From the NCBI GenBank assembly GCA_039815055.1, contig JBCCAA010000014.1:1-47672 (forward strand): a stretch of DNA of 47,672 bases, given 5' to 3'. A model generated the notes under the pieces. It did no database searches and was not told the DNA's origin. It was given only the letters and a program-made list of their open reading frames with translations. Position numbers and translations under genes: made by a program. Source of the stretch: UBA5336 sp039815055 (GTDB taxonomy: Bacteria > Pseudomonadota > Alphaproteobacteria > Caulobacterales > Hyphomonadaceae). Every line of letters starts with the position of its first letter. Position 1 is the first letter of the stretch. Of this stretch, positions 24,008-33,404 are shown piece by piece.

Positions 24008-25996
24008 ATGGCCGAACGCGCGTCAAATCCACGCCCAAAGGCGAAACCTGCCCGGCGCCCATCCATACGGCGCAGGCTGATCGGCCTTGCATTGATGCTC
24101 GCTATTATGGGGCTTCAGAGCGGCGCGCTGTTTGGCACGTGGTACTACCACCAGATCTTCGAGGACATGCCGGTTCTTCCCGAAAAAAGCGAACTGTGGA
24201 CCCTCAAGCGAGAACCGGCCACCGAGTTTCGTGATATCAACGGCGCCCTGATCGACATTCGCGGTCCGCGCTATGGCCGCGAGGTTCGCATCGCCGAGCT
24301 GCCGGTGCATGTGCCGCTGGCGTTCATCGCCGCCGAAGACAAACGGTTTTATGAGCACAATGGCGCCGACACACGCGCAATTGTCCGCGCGGCATGGTCG
24401 AACTGGCGATCAGGAAAAACGGTGTCCGGCGCATCGACCATCACCCAACAGGTTGTCAAAAACCTTATCCTCGATCCACGCCAGACCATCAAACGCAAGG
24501 CTCAGGAAGTGGCACTTGCCCGCCAGCTGGAAGAGCAACTGAGCAAAGATGAAGTGTTGGAGTTGTACCTCAACCGTATCTATTTCGGTGCTGGCTTTTA
24601 CGGACTGGATGCGGCCAGCACGCACTATTTCGGCAAGTCGCCCGTTGAGCTTACCGTCGGCGAGGCAGCCTTGCTCGCGGCCCTGCCCCAGGCCCCCTCA
24701 CGCCTGGCGCTGCACAATAATCTCGATGAGGCGCGAGCGCGTCAGAGCTATGTGCTAAATGAAATGGTGAGCGCAGGCTTCCTCAGCGCTTCTGGTGCAG
24801 CAGCCGCCAGCGACTCGCCGATCGAACTGGTAGAGCGGACGCTGCCCAACGGGCAACACGGATATCTGTTGGACCATGCGGTCAAACAGCTGCCGGGGCT
24901 TGTCCCCGATGCACCGCCTGATCTCGTGGTCACACTCACCATCGACCTGGACCTGCAGGACAAGGTTCACGCCGCCATCGCCGAGCGGGTGGCCACGGAC
25001 GGCCCAGCCCTCAGCGCCAGCCAGGCCGGTGCAGTGATTTTCCGTCGAAATGGTGACGTTGCGGCGCTCATTGGCGGCGTAGATTACGAACTGTCCGAGT
25101 TTAACCGCGCCACCCAGGCGCGACGACAGCCCGGATCGTCGTTTAAAGCGATTGTCTTTGCGGCCGCACTCAAGGCGGGCATCCGCCCCAATGATATTCG
25201 CACCGATGGTCCGCTGCGCATCGAGGGCTGGCAGCCGCGAAACTATGCTGGCGGATATCTCGGCCCGGTCACGATCGCCGAGGCGTATGCGGAGTCGCTC
25301 AACACAGTGTCTGCGCAGCTCACGCAGGAAGTTGGCGAACTTGCTGTCATCCAACTTGCCAAGGATATGGGCATCACCGCCCCGCTGACCGACCACCCCT
25401 CCATCGCCCTGGGCAGCGAAGAAGTAACGCTGTGGGACATTACCCGGTCGTATGGCGCGTTCATGACCGGCGGCATGCGGCTCGACCCCTACCTGGTCGC
25501 CAAGATCGAAGACACGCGCGGCAACCTGATCTACGCCCACGTGCAGCCCGAACAGGAACGCGCACTGCCTGAACGGGTCGCCCGCGACATGACCACGATG
25601 ATGGTGCGCACCATTGCTGAGGGCACAGGCACATCTGCCAATATCGAAGGGTGGACGCTGGCCGGAAAAACCGGCACCAGCCAGGGCTGGCGCGATGCCT
25701 GGTTCATCGGCTACGCTCAGCCCATGGTCGCGGGTGTCTGGATCGGCAATGATGATGACAGCGCCATGGAGAAAGTGACCGGCGGCGGCCTGCCGGCAGT
25801 GATCTTCTCTGACATTATGACCATTGCACTGGAAGGCGAGCGCGCCCAGCCCCTACCGGGCGCTGAGCGCTATGTCGCCATGGGCCCGGGCGCGAGCGAG
25901 CGCGTGGACTTTTACCGTGATCTGGCTGGCGCCTTCGCCACGGTGGCAAAGCGCGATGTTGCCGTGCTGGAATCTGCCCGGTCATCCCAGCAATAG
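24008..25996 (+). CDS. Class A penicillin-binding protein (PBP1-type)
   Basis: A 662-residue bifunctional peptidoglycan synthase. After a basic cytoplasmic N-terminus comes one transmembrane helix (about 24-45). The GT51 glycosyltransferase domain has its catalytic Glu110 in IAAEDKRFYEHNG and the later GASTITQQVVKN and RKAQEVALARQLE blocks. The transpeptidase domain has SSFK (Ser377, Lys380), SLN (430-432) and KTGT (554-557). It polymerises and crosslinks cell wall in the periplasm. ATG 24008 has AAGG near it; an earlier in-frame start at 23957 would add non-conserved residues. It follows the ligase gene by 86 bp, probably by chance. Confidence 0.95.
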   Translation: MAERASNPRPKAKPARRPSIRRRLIGLALMLAIMGLQSGALFGTWYYHQIFEDMPVLPEKSELWTLKREPATEFRDINGALIDIRGPRYGREVRIAELPVHVPLAFIAAEDKRFYEHNGADTRAIVRAAWSNWRSGKTVSGASTITQQVVKNLILDPRQTIKRKAQEVALARQLEEQLSKDEVLELYLNRIYFGAGFYGLDAASTHYFGKSPVELTVGEAALLAALPQAPSRLALHNNLDEARARQSYVLNEMVSAGFLSASGAAAASDSPIELVERTLPNGQHGYLLDHAVKQLPGLVPDAPPDLVVTLTIDLDLQDKVHAAIAERVATDGPALSASQAGAVIFRRNGDVAALIGGVDYELSEFNRATQARRQPGSSFKAIVFAAALKAGIRPNDIRTDGPLRIEGWQPRNYAGGYLGPVTIAEAYAESLNTVSAQLTQEVGELAVIQLAKDMGITAPLTDHPSIALGSEEVTLWDITRSYGAFMTGGMRLDPYLVAKIEDTRGNLIYAHVQPEQERALPERVARDMTTMMVRTIAEGTGTSANIEGWTLAGKTGTSQGWRDAWFIGYAQPMVAGVWIGNDDDSAMEKVTGGGLPAVIFSDIMTIALEGERAQPLPGAERYVAMGPGASERVDFYRDLAGAFATVAKRDVAVLESARSSQQ

Positions 25997-26002
25997 GTCT
26001 GG

Positions 26003-26905
26003 CTAAAGGGCTCGCACACCTCCCGCACTGGCAGAATCGATCTGGAATGTTGCGGTTGTGGGCGGGCTCGTCGGTACGTTGTGGCTTGCCTTGATCAACC
26101 GTGACAGTCCCGCCTTCGCAAAGCTGGCTGGCGTCAGATCTTTCACATAATTCGGCGCCCAGCCCGCGCGGCGACGAAGCACGCCGTTGGCATAGACCTC
26201 ATTGGCGCGCACCCAGGCTGGCCAGGTCAGAAACTCGCACGACAAGGACACGTTCAGCATGTTGCCATTCTGAACGCGGTGGGGGGCAAATTGGGGCCAG
26301 GTGATCATCTTGCCAGGCGTCAGGGTGATCTGCGTTGCCGCCTCATCAAAGGCGGGGTCATAGGCAACATCTTCCTCGCACTCGCGCAAGGCAATTGCCT
26401 CGATGGCTTCAGGCGAGGCGAAGGCATCTTCTGTAGGATAAAGCCAGACCCGTTTCTCGCCGCGGATCTGGATCAATGTGACCATGGTGATATCCAGGTG
26501 GTAGTTCACATGGACATTCGGTGAGGAGATCAGCAAGCCGACGTCCCGTTTGAATGAGCGCTTTCCACTGGCAGCATCCAGGGCGCTGAAGACTTCGGTT
26601 TCCATCGTTGCAATGTCATCCAGGTGGTGCGACGCGCCGCGAAGGTTCAGCCAGATGTGGCCTTGCTTCACCGCCTCGAGCAAATGCTTTCCGGGCACAC
26701 CGTCAGCTGTCCCGTGGGAGGGTTTGGAAATGCCCGATGTCAGATGTGGAAACGCATAGATGCCCAAATGCTCGCGCGGAAATCGATCCAGAATATCGGC
26801 CAACCCAGCATCACTGAAGGCATCGCGCGTATGAAGGTCGTGATGTCCCTGGTTGAGATTTTCCCCAAACAGGTCGCGTTCCGTATCGGGCCAGTTGAGT
26901 GGCAT
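26003..26905 (-). CDS. JmjC/cupin-like protein, probable 2-oxoglutarate/Fe(II) oxygenase fold
   Basis: A 300-residue soluble protein. The central region VNYHLDITMVTLIQIRGEKRVWLYP gives a cupin HxD (His136, Asp138), and ITWPQFAPHRVQNG gives the third ligand His209, matching the JmjC facial triad. Its closest known type is the cupin-8/JmjC group that hydroxylates proteins or small molecules, though I cannot name a substrate. GAGGAGA precedes ATG 26905. It is divergent from the ABC-F gene, with a shared 89-bp upstream region. The N-terminal 70 residues look like a separate lobe. Confidence 0.72.
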   Translation of the reverse strand: MPLNWPDTERDLFGENLNQGHHDLHTRDAFSDAGLADILDRFPREHLGIYAFPHLTSGISKPSHGTADGVPGKHLLEAVKQGHIWLNLRGASHHLDDIATMETEVFSALDAASGKRSFKRDVGLLISSPNVHVNYHLDITMVTLIQIRGEKRVWLYPTEDAFASPEAIEAIALRECEEDVAYDPAFDEAATQITLTPGKMITWPQFAPHRVQNGNMLNVSLSCEFLTWPAWVRANEVYANGVLRRRAGWAPNYVKDLTPASFAKAGLSRLIKASHNVPTSPPTTATFQIDSASAGGVRAL

Positions 26906-26994
26906 GGGTGTCTCCTCGTCTTCTAGGCGAGTTTCGAGAGCAAGAAACACGCCACACGGTTGATCCAGTGGCAAAAACGCACGACACCTCGCCC

Positions 26995-28827
26995 ATGGCT
27001 CGTCCTCCCCTCCTCACCCTCGCCGATGTTCAACTGACCTTTGGCGGTCGCCCGCTGTTTGAAGGCGTTGAATTTGCGCTGGCAAAGGGCGAGCGCTGCG
27101 CCCTGGTGGGCCGCAATGGCGCCGGCAAATCCACGCTGATGAAGCTGGTCGCGGGCCAGATAGAGCCCGATAGCGGCCAGATCTGGAGCCAGCCCGGCAC
27201 GATGGCGGCCTTCGTGGCACAAGAGCCCAATTTCAGTGCCTATGAAACGCTGCTAGACTTTGCCTCTGAAGGACTGGATGACCGCCACCGCGCCGAAGCG
27301 GAGCTAACCGATATCGGCCTTGACCCGTTTTCCGATCCAAACCAGCTCTCAGGCGGACAATTACGGCGCGCCGCCATCGCGCGCGGCTTTGCCTTCGATC
27401 CCGACATTCTTCTGATCGATGAGCCGACCAACCATCTTGACATTGCAACCATCGAAACGCTGGAACGCAGGCTCAACAGTTTTCGCGGCGCAGCGCTGAT
27501 TGTCAGTCACGATCGGGCGTTTCTGGAAACTGTCTCAACCAACACGCTGTGGCTTCGCCAGGGCAAGGTGCGCAAAAGCCCAGAAGGCTATGCAGCCTTC
27601 GAGGCATGGGCCGAAGCGATTGAAGCGGAAGACGAAAAAGCGCTGGCGCGCATGAAAACGCAGCTTAAGGATGAGCACCGCTGGCTCGCGCGCGGCGTCA
27701 CCGGACGTCGTAAACGCAACCAAGGCCGCCTGACGCGACTGAAAAGCATGCGCGCCGAAGCCGCCCAGCGCCGGTCCGCCCTCTATGAAAATCGCGCCGG
27801 AGCCGCCCTCGCTGCCGAAAGCGGCGAGTCCATGAGCCGAAAGATGATCGAAACACGGGGCTTGTCCAAGACATATACCCGGCCTGAGGGCGGCGAACTG
27901 GAAATTGTCAAAGGGCTCGACCTGAAAATCTTGCGCGGCGACCGCATCGGCTTCATCGGTCCAAACGGCATTGGCAAGACAACGCTGCTGCGCCTTCTGC
28001 TTGGCGAACTGCCGCCCGATGAGGGCTCGGTCAAAGTCTCCAAGGCGATTGAGATCGTCTATCTTGACCAAACCCGTGAGACGCTGAACCCCGGCGACAC
28101 GCTCTGGGAAACCCTGACCCCGACGGGCGGAGACCACATCATGGTCCAGGGCCGGTCCAAACACGTAGCGGGTTATGCCAAGGAGTTCCTGTTTGACCCG
28201 CAACAGCTGAGACAGCCCGTGTCGGCGCTATCGGGCGGTGAACGAAACAGGCTGACCCTGGCGCTAACACTGGCCCAGCCCTGCGACCTGCTGGTGCTCG
28301 ACGAACCCACCAATGATCTCGACATGCAGACCCTAGATCTGCTGGAAGACATGCTCTCCAACTATGAAGGCACACTGATGCTGGTGAGCCATGATCGCGC
28401 CTTCCTGGACGCGACGGTGACCTCGTGCCTGGTTCCGGAAGGCGGCGGCATCTGGCGCCATGTGCCGGGCGGATGGAGCGATGCGGTCAGCCAGGTGCCG
28501 GGCCTCAGCACGCGGGATACGCAGCGTGCAGGGAAATCAAAACCCAAGGCGAAAGCCAGCCCTGAGCCGCAATCGACCAAACAGGCCACTAAACTGTCAT
28601 TCAAGGACCAGCACCGTCTGAAGGAAATCGATGCGCGCTTGCCGAAGGTGTCTGCAGACATCTCACGGCTGGAGGCGGAAATGGCCGATCCGGACCTTTA
28701 CAGCAAAGATGCTGGCGGCTTTCAGACACGGGCCGACAGACTGTCTGCGCTGAAGAACGAAAAAGAGGCGCTGGAGGAAGACTGGCTGCTAATCGAAGCC
28801 AAACGCGAGGAGATTGAACAATCTTAG
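26995..28827 (+). CDS. uup: ABC-F family ATPase Uup
   Basis: A 610-residue soluble protein with two ABC ATPase domains and no membrane part. Domain 1 has Walker A GRNGAGKST (39-47) and the signature LSGGQLRR with DEPTNHLD; domain 2 has GPNGIGKTT and LSGGERNR with DEPTNDLD. An interdomain linker (about 215-270) and a C-terminal coiled-coil (about 530-610, LKEIDARLPKV to EIEQS) identify the Uup type. Uup binds DNA and ribosomes and is linked to translation and to transposon excision. ATG 26995 is the likely start; the open frame runs upstream to 26899. Confidence 0.93.
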   Translation: MARPPLLTLADVQLTFGGRPLFEGVEFALAKGERCALVGRNGAGKSTLMKLVAGQIEPDSGQIWSQPGTMAAFVAQEPNFSAYETLLDFASEGLDDRHRAEAELTDIGLDPFSDPNQLSGGQLRRAAIARGFAFDPDILLIDEPTNHLDIATIETLERRLNSFRGAALIVSHDRAFLETVSTNTLWLRQGKVRKSPEGYAAFEAWAEAIEAEDEKALARMKTQLKDEHRWLARGVTGRRKRNQGRLTRLKSMRAEAAQRRSALYENRAGAALAAESGESMSRKMIETRGLSKTYTRPEGGELEIVKGLDLKILRGDRIGFIGPNGIGKTTLLRLLLGELPPDEGSVKVSKAIEIVYLDQTRETLNPGDTLWETLTPTGGDHIMVQGRSKHVAGYAKEFLFDPQQLRQPVSALSGGERNRLTLALTLAQPCDLLVLDEPTNDLDMQTLDLLEDMLSNYEGTLMLVSHDRAFLDATVTSCLVPEGGGIWRHVPGGWSDAVSQVPGLSTRDTQRAGKSKPKAKASPEPQSTKQATKLSFKDQHRLKEIDARLPKVSADISRLEAEMADPDLYSKDAGGFQTRADRLSALKNEKEALEEDWLLIEAKREEIEQS

Positions 28828-28864
28828 CAATCAGCTCTTAAGCCCTTTCAGACATAAATCAGGC

Positions 28865-29536
28865 ATGCACATGTTTCGTATTGCACGCCGCACAGCCCTC
28901 TTTAGCCTCGTCGCTGGCGCGTTGGCCGTCTCGGCTCACGCCGACGCGTCGCTGAGCTTTGAGTCCAACACCTACCGTTCCGGACATGATGTTCTAGCGC
29001 GCACAGACGCGCCTTCTGCAATCGCCTGCGCGGTGGATTGCAGCCTAGTCGATGGCTGCCGCGCCTGGAGCTATGCCAATGTGTGTGAGTTGAGACCGGC
29101 CATGGGAATGTCGTCGCGCGCATCGGGCGCGGAGTCAGGGCTCTATTTCCCCGGTATCGGCCACATTGCCTTGCGCGACGCAAACATGGACGACGTATCA
29201 GCAAATGAGCCCGTTCCGCCAATATTGCGGCTCAACGAAGAGCCGGAAGACACCCAACCTGCCGAGCCTGTGAAGATTGAAAACGTCGTGGTTGCCGAGG
29301 TTGAAACGGCAACGCAGGGCGACGATCCCTACGCGCCGCGCAAAGTGGCGTCATGGTCATTTGCATCGGGCGTCACCCCCGCGAGCACAAACACTACGCT
29401 GGACGATTCAACGTCAGACCAGAATTTCTCCAGCAGCAATCAGAATGCTCTGCCACCCGGCGCGGTGGAAGAAGACGGCGTGATCTACATCGACAGCGAC
29501 GATGTCGACGACGACTTCTTCGAACTGCGCCCCTGA
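28865..29536 (+). CDS. Exported PAN/apple-like domain protein
   Basis: A 223-residue exported protein. A signal peptide ends near AHADA (about 26). Residues 30-110 contain the cysteines AIACAVDCSLVDGCRAW and VCEL in the spacing of a PAN/apple domain. From about 125 on the chain is Asp/Glu/Pro-rich and low in complexity, ending in a very acidic DSDDVDDDFFELRP. It may bind a protein or sugar partner in the envelope; its ligand is unknown. ATG 28865 and ATG 28871 are both possible. Its stop shares the TGATCA palindrome with the stop of the converging channel gene. Confidence 0.65.
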   Translation: MHMFRIARRTALFSLVAGALAVSAHADASLSFESNTYRSGHDVLARTDAPSAIACAVDCSLVDGCRAWSYANVCELRPAMGMSSRASGAESGLYFPGIGHIALRDANMDDVSANEPVPPILRLNEEPEDTQPAEPVKIENVVVAEVETATQGDDPYAPRKVASWSFASGVTPASTNTTLDDSTSDQNFSSSNQNALPPGAVEEDGVIYIDSDDVDDDFFELRP

Positions 29537-30811
29537 TCAGCCTTCATCGTCGGCTTCACCCAGGCCTTTCGTTCGTTTCAGTTCAGCCATCTCGCTTGCG
29601 GTGCGGATAGCCGCTTCGCTGCGCGCGGGCGGTGCCATGATTTCCGGCGCGTCCTGCTGTTGCATGTAGAGGGTGCGTGACGGGAAGGCGAAGCCGGTGC
29701 CCGCTTTCTCGATGATGTCCATGATCGCCACCGCGAACTCTTCCTTGATCTCCAGCCACTCTCCCCAGTTCTTGGTGTGGGTGAAGGTGTAGATCAGGAA
29801 ATCGATGGAGCTGGCATTGAAGCTGTCGATGCGAACGAAAAGTGCTGCTTCCGGCGGTTTGGCAAAACGTTCATCATTCCATAAGACAGCCTCGATCTCG
29901 TCGCGAATGTACTTCAATTGATCCACGGTCGTGCGGTACTCCACCCCGACAACCCACTTGATCCTACGATGGGTCATGCGGGAGAAATTGGTCACTGGAT
30001 TGTCTGATAGCAGCGCGTTGGGCACGTAGACGGGTGACTTGTCGAATTGCCTAATCAGTGTGGACCGAAAATTGATCCGCTCGACCGTGCCCTCTGCCAC
30101 CCCATCAGCGGCAATCCACTCGCCCGGCACGAAGCGTTTCTCTGTCAGGATCAGGATGCCCGCAATCAGGTTCTTGAACAGGTCCTGGGCCCCCAGGCCA
30201 ATCGCGATCCCGAAAATGCCGAGGCCGGCGATAATCGGGCCGATGGCGATGCCCCATATCTCCGCAACCGCTGCAAATCCAAGGATAATCAGCAATATCT
30301 GAACCGCCTTCAGCATCCAGTCGACAATGGCGGGCGAAAGCGTGTCGCGAAGGCTGGTGAATACAAACTCGAACGCGTTGACCGCGCGCGACAGCGTCCA
30401 GAAAACCGCCAGCGCAATCACGGACTGGACAATGCGGTTTGCAATTTCCTCCGTGTCTGGTCCGATATCGACAACCTGAAGCGCAAAATACGCCCCGATG
30501 ATCAGCGGCACAATTTTCAACGGCGTGGCAATCGCCTTCACGAGCGCATCGTCGAGATTGGTCTTGGTTCCGGCCGCCGCGCGGGTGATCCATCGCACAA
30601 CGGTTCGCGCAAAAATCCCGCGCACCACCAGCGAGAACAACATGATCCCTGTGACCATGATAATTTCGCCATAGGTCAGACCAAGCGCACCCTGGTCCCA
30701 GATGCCGGCAAGATAAGTCCAGGCATCGCCGACCCATTGCGGCGCGTTGGCCTCAATCCACCGCGTCACCGTGTCGGATCTCGCCGGGGCGGTCGTGATC
30801 AGTTTTTGCAT
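29537..30811 (-). CDS. MscS-family mechanosensitive channel
   Basis: A 424-residue membrane protein. Hydrophobic helices near 45-65, 90-115, 125-150 and 170-215 precede the conserved pore helix and channel segment IGPIIAGLGIFGIAIGLGAQDLFKNLIAG, the MscS TM3 hallmark. A cytoplasmic beta domain follows (GEWIAADGVAEGTVERI). It releases solutes under sudden osmotic drop. The C-terminal 45 residues are charged and probably disordered. ATG 30811 has GAGGGG 7 nt before it; the upstream GTG is less likely. It converges on the PAN-like gene with abutting stops. Confidence 0.92.
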   Translation of the reverse strand: MQKLITTAPARSDTVTRWIEANAPQWVGDAWTYLAGIWDQGALGLTYGEIIMVTGIMLFSLVVRGIFARTVVRWITRAAAGTKTNLDDALVKAIATPLKIVPLIIGAYFALQVVDIGPDTEEIANRIVQSVIALAVFWTLSRAVNAFEFVFTSLRDTLSPAIVDWMLKAVQILLIILGFAAVAEIWGIAIGPIIAGLGIFGIAIGLGAQDLFKNLIAGILILTEKRFVPGEWIAADGVAEGTVERINFRSTLIRQFDKSPVYVPNALLSDNPVTNFSRMTHRRIKWVVGVEYRTTVDQLKYIRDEIEAVLWNDERFAKPPEAALFVRIDSFNASSIDFLIYTFTHTKNWGEWLEIKEEFAVAIMDIIEKAGTGFAFPSRTLYMQQQDAPEIMAPPARSEAAIRTASEMAELKRTKGLGEADDEG

Positions 30812-30923
30812 GGCGGTGCCCCTCACTCTTCCCGTCCGGTGCGGTTGTCCTAACGCGCTCGCGTGCCAGCGGGAAGTGCCTGATACATCCAGATCGACGT
30901 CTCAGTGATCAGCGGTGTGGAAT

Positions 30924-31733
30924 TCAGGTCCGCCGGAGCACCGCGTAGGCCTGATTCAGCTCGCTTTCACCCGTGCCAATGATCTCGCACACTTCGAAAT
31001 GGGTCTGACAGACGTCGTCCATAACAGCGCGCGTCTGGAAGCTGGCCATGGCGTTGGAGCCTTCCGAGAAGTCATTGTGGACGATGAAACCGTCTCTCAG
31101 CAGCATCTCGCGATCGATAGGCTCATCAATCAACTCAACATAGTCCTCGTCGTGAAAGGTGATGAAAACAAACCCGCCCGGTTTCGTGATCCGTGCCAGT
31201 TCCGCGATCCAGAGGGTCTGCGATTCCCGGCGCAAATGCGTGAACACCGACAAGAGGTAAGTGATGTCGAAATGGGCATCGCGGTAGCGCAGTGGCGGCA
31301 GCAGTCCGTTGCGCTGAAACTCGCCGGGCAGATTGGACCGGCACCATTTCAAAAGTCGCTTATTGTAGTCGACGCCATGGAGTTCAGCCTCGGTCAGGCG
31401 TGGCAAAAAGCGGATCAACCGCCCACAGCCGCAGCCCAAATCCAGTATGCGTTGCGCACCGGCGAATCCTCCACCATTGCGAGCAATTGCTCCAGAGATG
31501 ATGGAGGCGGTCTCTTCGCCGCCCTGCAGGAATTTGTGCCAATCGGTGTGACCGACGACGGTCTGCATCAAGTAAGGCCCCGGCAGAGGCAGGCCATCCG
31601 GTCCGGCCTTCGGCCAGTCAGCATGGGTGCGCGACAGACGATACTCATGGAACCGGTACATCCAGTGGCGCATGCCGGGGGCCATCAGAATGGCGCGGGT
31701 CGGCCACTTCAGCGCGCGGACAAAGCCCGCCAT
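30924..31733 (-). CDS. Class I SAM-dependent methyltransferase
   Basis: A 269-residue methyltransferase. Motif I is ILDLGCGCGRLIRF (about 95-108), motif post-I is LHGVDYN, and later DITYLLSVFTHL and LARITKPGGFVFITF are typical motif II-III regions. An N-terminal extension (about 75 residues) precedes the Rossmann domain. The acceptor is unknown. It follows prfC with only 3 bp between TAG and ATG, so it is in the same transcript and probably translationally coupled. Whether it acts on the translation machinery is not shown. Confidence 0.88.
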   Translation of the reverse strand: MAGFVRALKWPTRAILMAPGMRHWMYRFHEYRLSRTHADWPKAGPDGLPLPGPYLMQTVVGHTDWHKFLQGGEETASIISGAIARNGGGFAGAQRILDLGCGCGRLIRFLPRLTEAELHGVDYNKRLLKWCRSNLPGEFQRNGLLPPLRYRDAHFDITYLLSVFTHLRRESQTLWIAELARITKPGGFVFITFHDEDYVELIDEPIDREMLLRDGFIVHNDFSEGSNAMASFQTRAVMDDVCQTHFEVCEIIGTGESELNQAYAVLRRT

Positions 31734-31736
31734 CGG

Positions 31737-33323
31737 CTAAACGCTCCGCTCTTTGGTGGCGGAAAACCGGATGTCAGGGTTCTTTTCTTGGGCGTAGCCC
31801 ACATCCCAGGCGTTCTTCGCGAGATACACCGGTGACTCATCGAGATCGAAACCGGATGCGGACTTGTTTCTGTCCAGGAACGCTTCGATCTTCACGTCAT
31901 CCTCGCAGGTGAGCCAGCGCGCCACATTGTAAGGCGCGGTTTCGAACTCCACCTCCAGATTATACTCGGCAGACAGGCGTTCGATCATCACTTCAAACTG
32001 AAGTTGTCCCACAGCGCCGACAATCATGTCCGATCCGATTTGTGGCCGGAATAGCTGCGTCACACCTTCTTCGGCCAGGCTCTCCAGGGCCTTGCGCAGG
32101 TGCTTTTGCTTCATCGGATCCTTGATCCGCGCGCGCCGCAGTATTTCAGGGGCGAAATTCGGAATTCCAGCAAACTCGATCTTGCCGCTTTCCGACAGGC
32201 TGTCGCCGACCCGAAGCGCGCCATGATTGGGCACGCCGATGACATCGCCAGCATAAGCGGTTTCCGTAATCTCACGATCCTGAGCGAGGAACATCAACGG
32301 TGCGTGAACCGTCAGCGCCTTGCCAGCCGTCGTCTTCAACCGCATGCCGCGTTTGAACTCGCCCGATGACAGGCGCAGGAAGGCCACACGGTCGCGGTGG
32401 TTGGGGTCCATATTCGCCTGGATCTTGAACACGAAACCGGAGACTTCCTTATCGCCCGCATCCACGGTTTTGCTGTTTCCAGAGACACTCGCGGCCTGGG
32501 ATCGCGGGCCGGGTGCAAATTCGTCCAGCGCGCCGAGCAGTTCCGGCATTCCAAAGTGGCGCAGCGCTGAACCGAAGATGACCGGCGTCAGGTAGCCTTC
32601 ACGATAGGACTGGGCGTCAAATTTCGGCAACGCTTCGCGGGCCAGTTCAGCGCCTTCCTCAATCTCTTCCTGGACCATTTCATCCATGACATTGGCCATG
32701 GAATTGCCGCCCCATTTGATGCGCTCTGATGGGCCGGGCTCGCCCTCTTTCTCAAAGACCAGAAACTCATCCTTGCGCAGGTCAAGCATGCCCGCAAAGC
32801 GCTGGCCTGAGGCGGCAGGCCAGTAGAGCGGCGCGGTTTCCAATTGGAGCTTGTCTGAAACCTCGTCGAGCAGTTCAAACGGGTCCTGGGCCTCGCGGTC
32901 CATCTTGTTGATGAAGGTCAGGATCGGGATGTCGCGCATCCTGCAGACTTCAAACAGTTTCAGTGTCTGAGGCTCAATGCCTTTTGCCGCATCCAGAACC
33001 ATGATCGCCGAATCTGCCGCCGTCAGGGTGCGATAGGTGTCTTCAGAGAAGTCTTCATGGCCGGGCGTATCGAGCAGATTGAAGACTTTGTCAGCGTGCT
33101 CAAACGTCATCACGGACGACGCGACAGAAATACCCCGGTCGCGCTCGATCTTCATCCAGTCTGACTGGGTTCGGCGCCGCTCTCCCCGCGCTGCTACCTG
33201 GCCGGCCAGACGAATGGCGCCGCCAGCAAGCAACAAGGCTTCGGTGAGCGTCGTCTTGCCCGCATCCGGGTGAGAAATGATGGCGAAGGTGCGCCTGCGG
33301 CCGGCTTCCTCGGCAAGGGACAT
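31737..33323 (-). CDS. prfC: Peptide chain release factor 3
   Basis: A 528-residue translational GTPase that recycles RF1/RF2 from the ribosome after peptide release. G motifs are HPDAGKTT (P-loop, about 18-25), DTPGHEDF and NKMDRE. Domain II and domain III follow (GQLQFEVMIERL). Length fits the family. It ends FSATKERSV and is followed, 3 bp on, by a methyltransferase gene. It begins with MSLAEEAGRRRTFAIISHP, the usual start. Confidence 0.97.
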   Translation of the reverse strand: MSLAEEAGRRRTFAIISHPDAGKTTLTEALLLAGGAIRLAGQVAARGERRRTQSDWMKIERDRGISVASSVMTFEHADKVFNLLDTPGHEDFSEDTYRTLTAADSAIMVLDAAKGIEPQTLKLFEVCRMRDIPILTFINKMDREAQDPFELLDEVSDKLQLETAPLYWPAASGQRFAGMLDLRKDEFLVFEKEGEPGPSERIKWGGNSMANVMDEMVQEEIEEGAELAREALPKFDAQSYREGYLTPVIFGSALRHFGMPELLGALDEFAPGPRSQAASVSGNSKTVDAGDKEVSGFVFKIQANMDPNHRDRVAFLRLSSGEFKRGMRLKTTAGKALTVHAPLMFLAQDREITETAYAGDVIGVPNHGALRVGDSLSESGKIEFAGIPNFAPEILRRARIKDPMKQKHLRKALESLAEEGVTQLFRPQIGSDMIVGAVGQLQFEVMIERLSAEYNLEVEFETAPYNVARWLTCEDDVKIEAFLDRNKSASGFDLDESPVYLAKNAWDVGYAQEKNPDIRFSATKERSV

Positions 33324-33404
33324 GACTACGGTTCCAATCGGTCTGCGGTGCGGCCTAACCCAAACTGCGTGGCGGGGAAAGCTGCCGAGATCATCAAGCC
33401 CGGA

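Noticed and set aside
30047..30853. A 268-codon plus-strand frame opposite the MscS gene
   Set aside because: The MscS TM3 and pore motifs are on the minus strand; the plus frame is Arg/Asn-rich and lacks conserved blocks.
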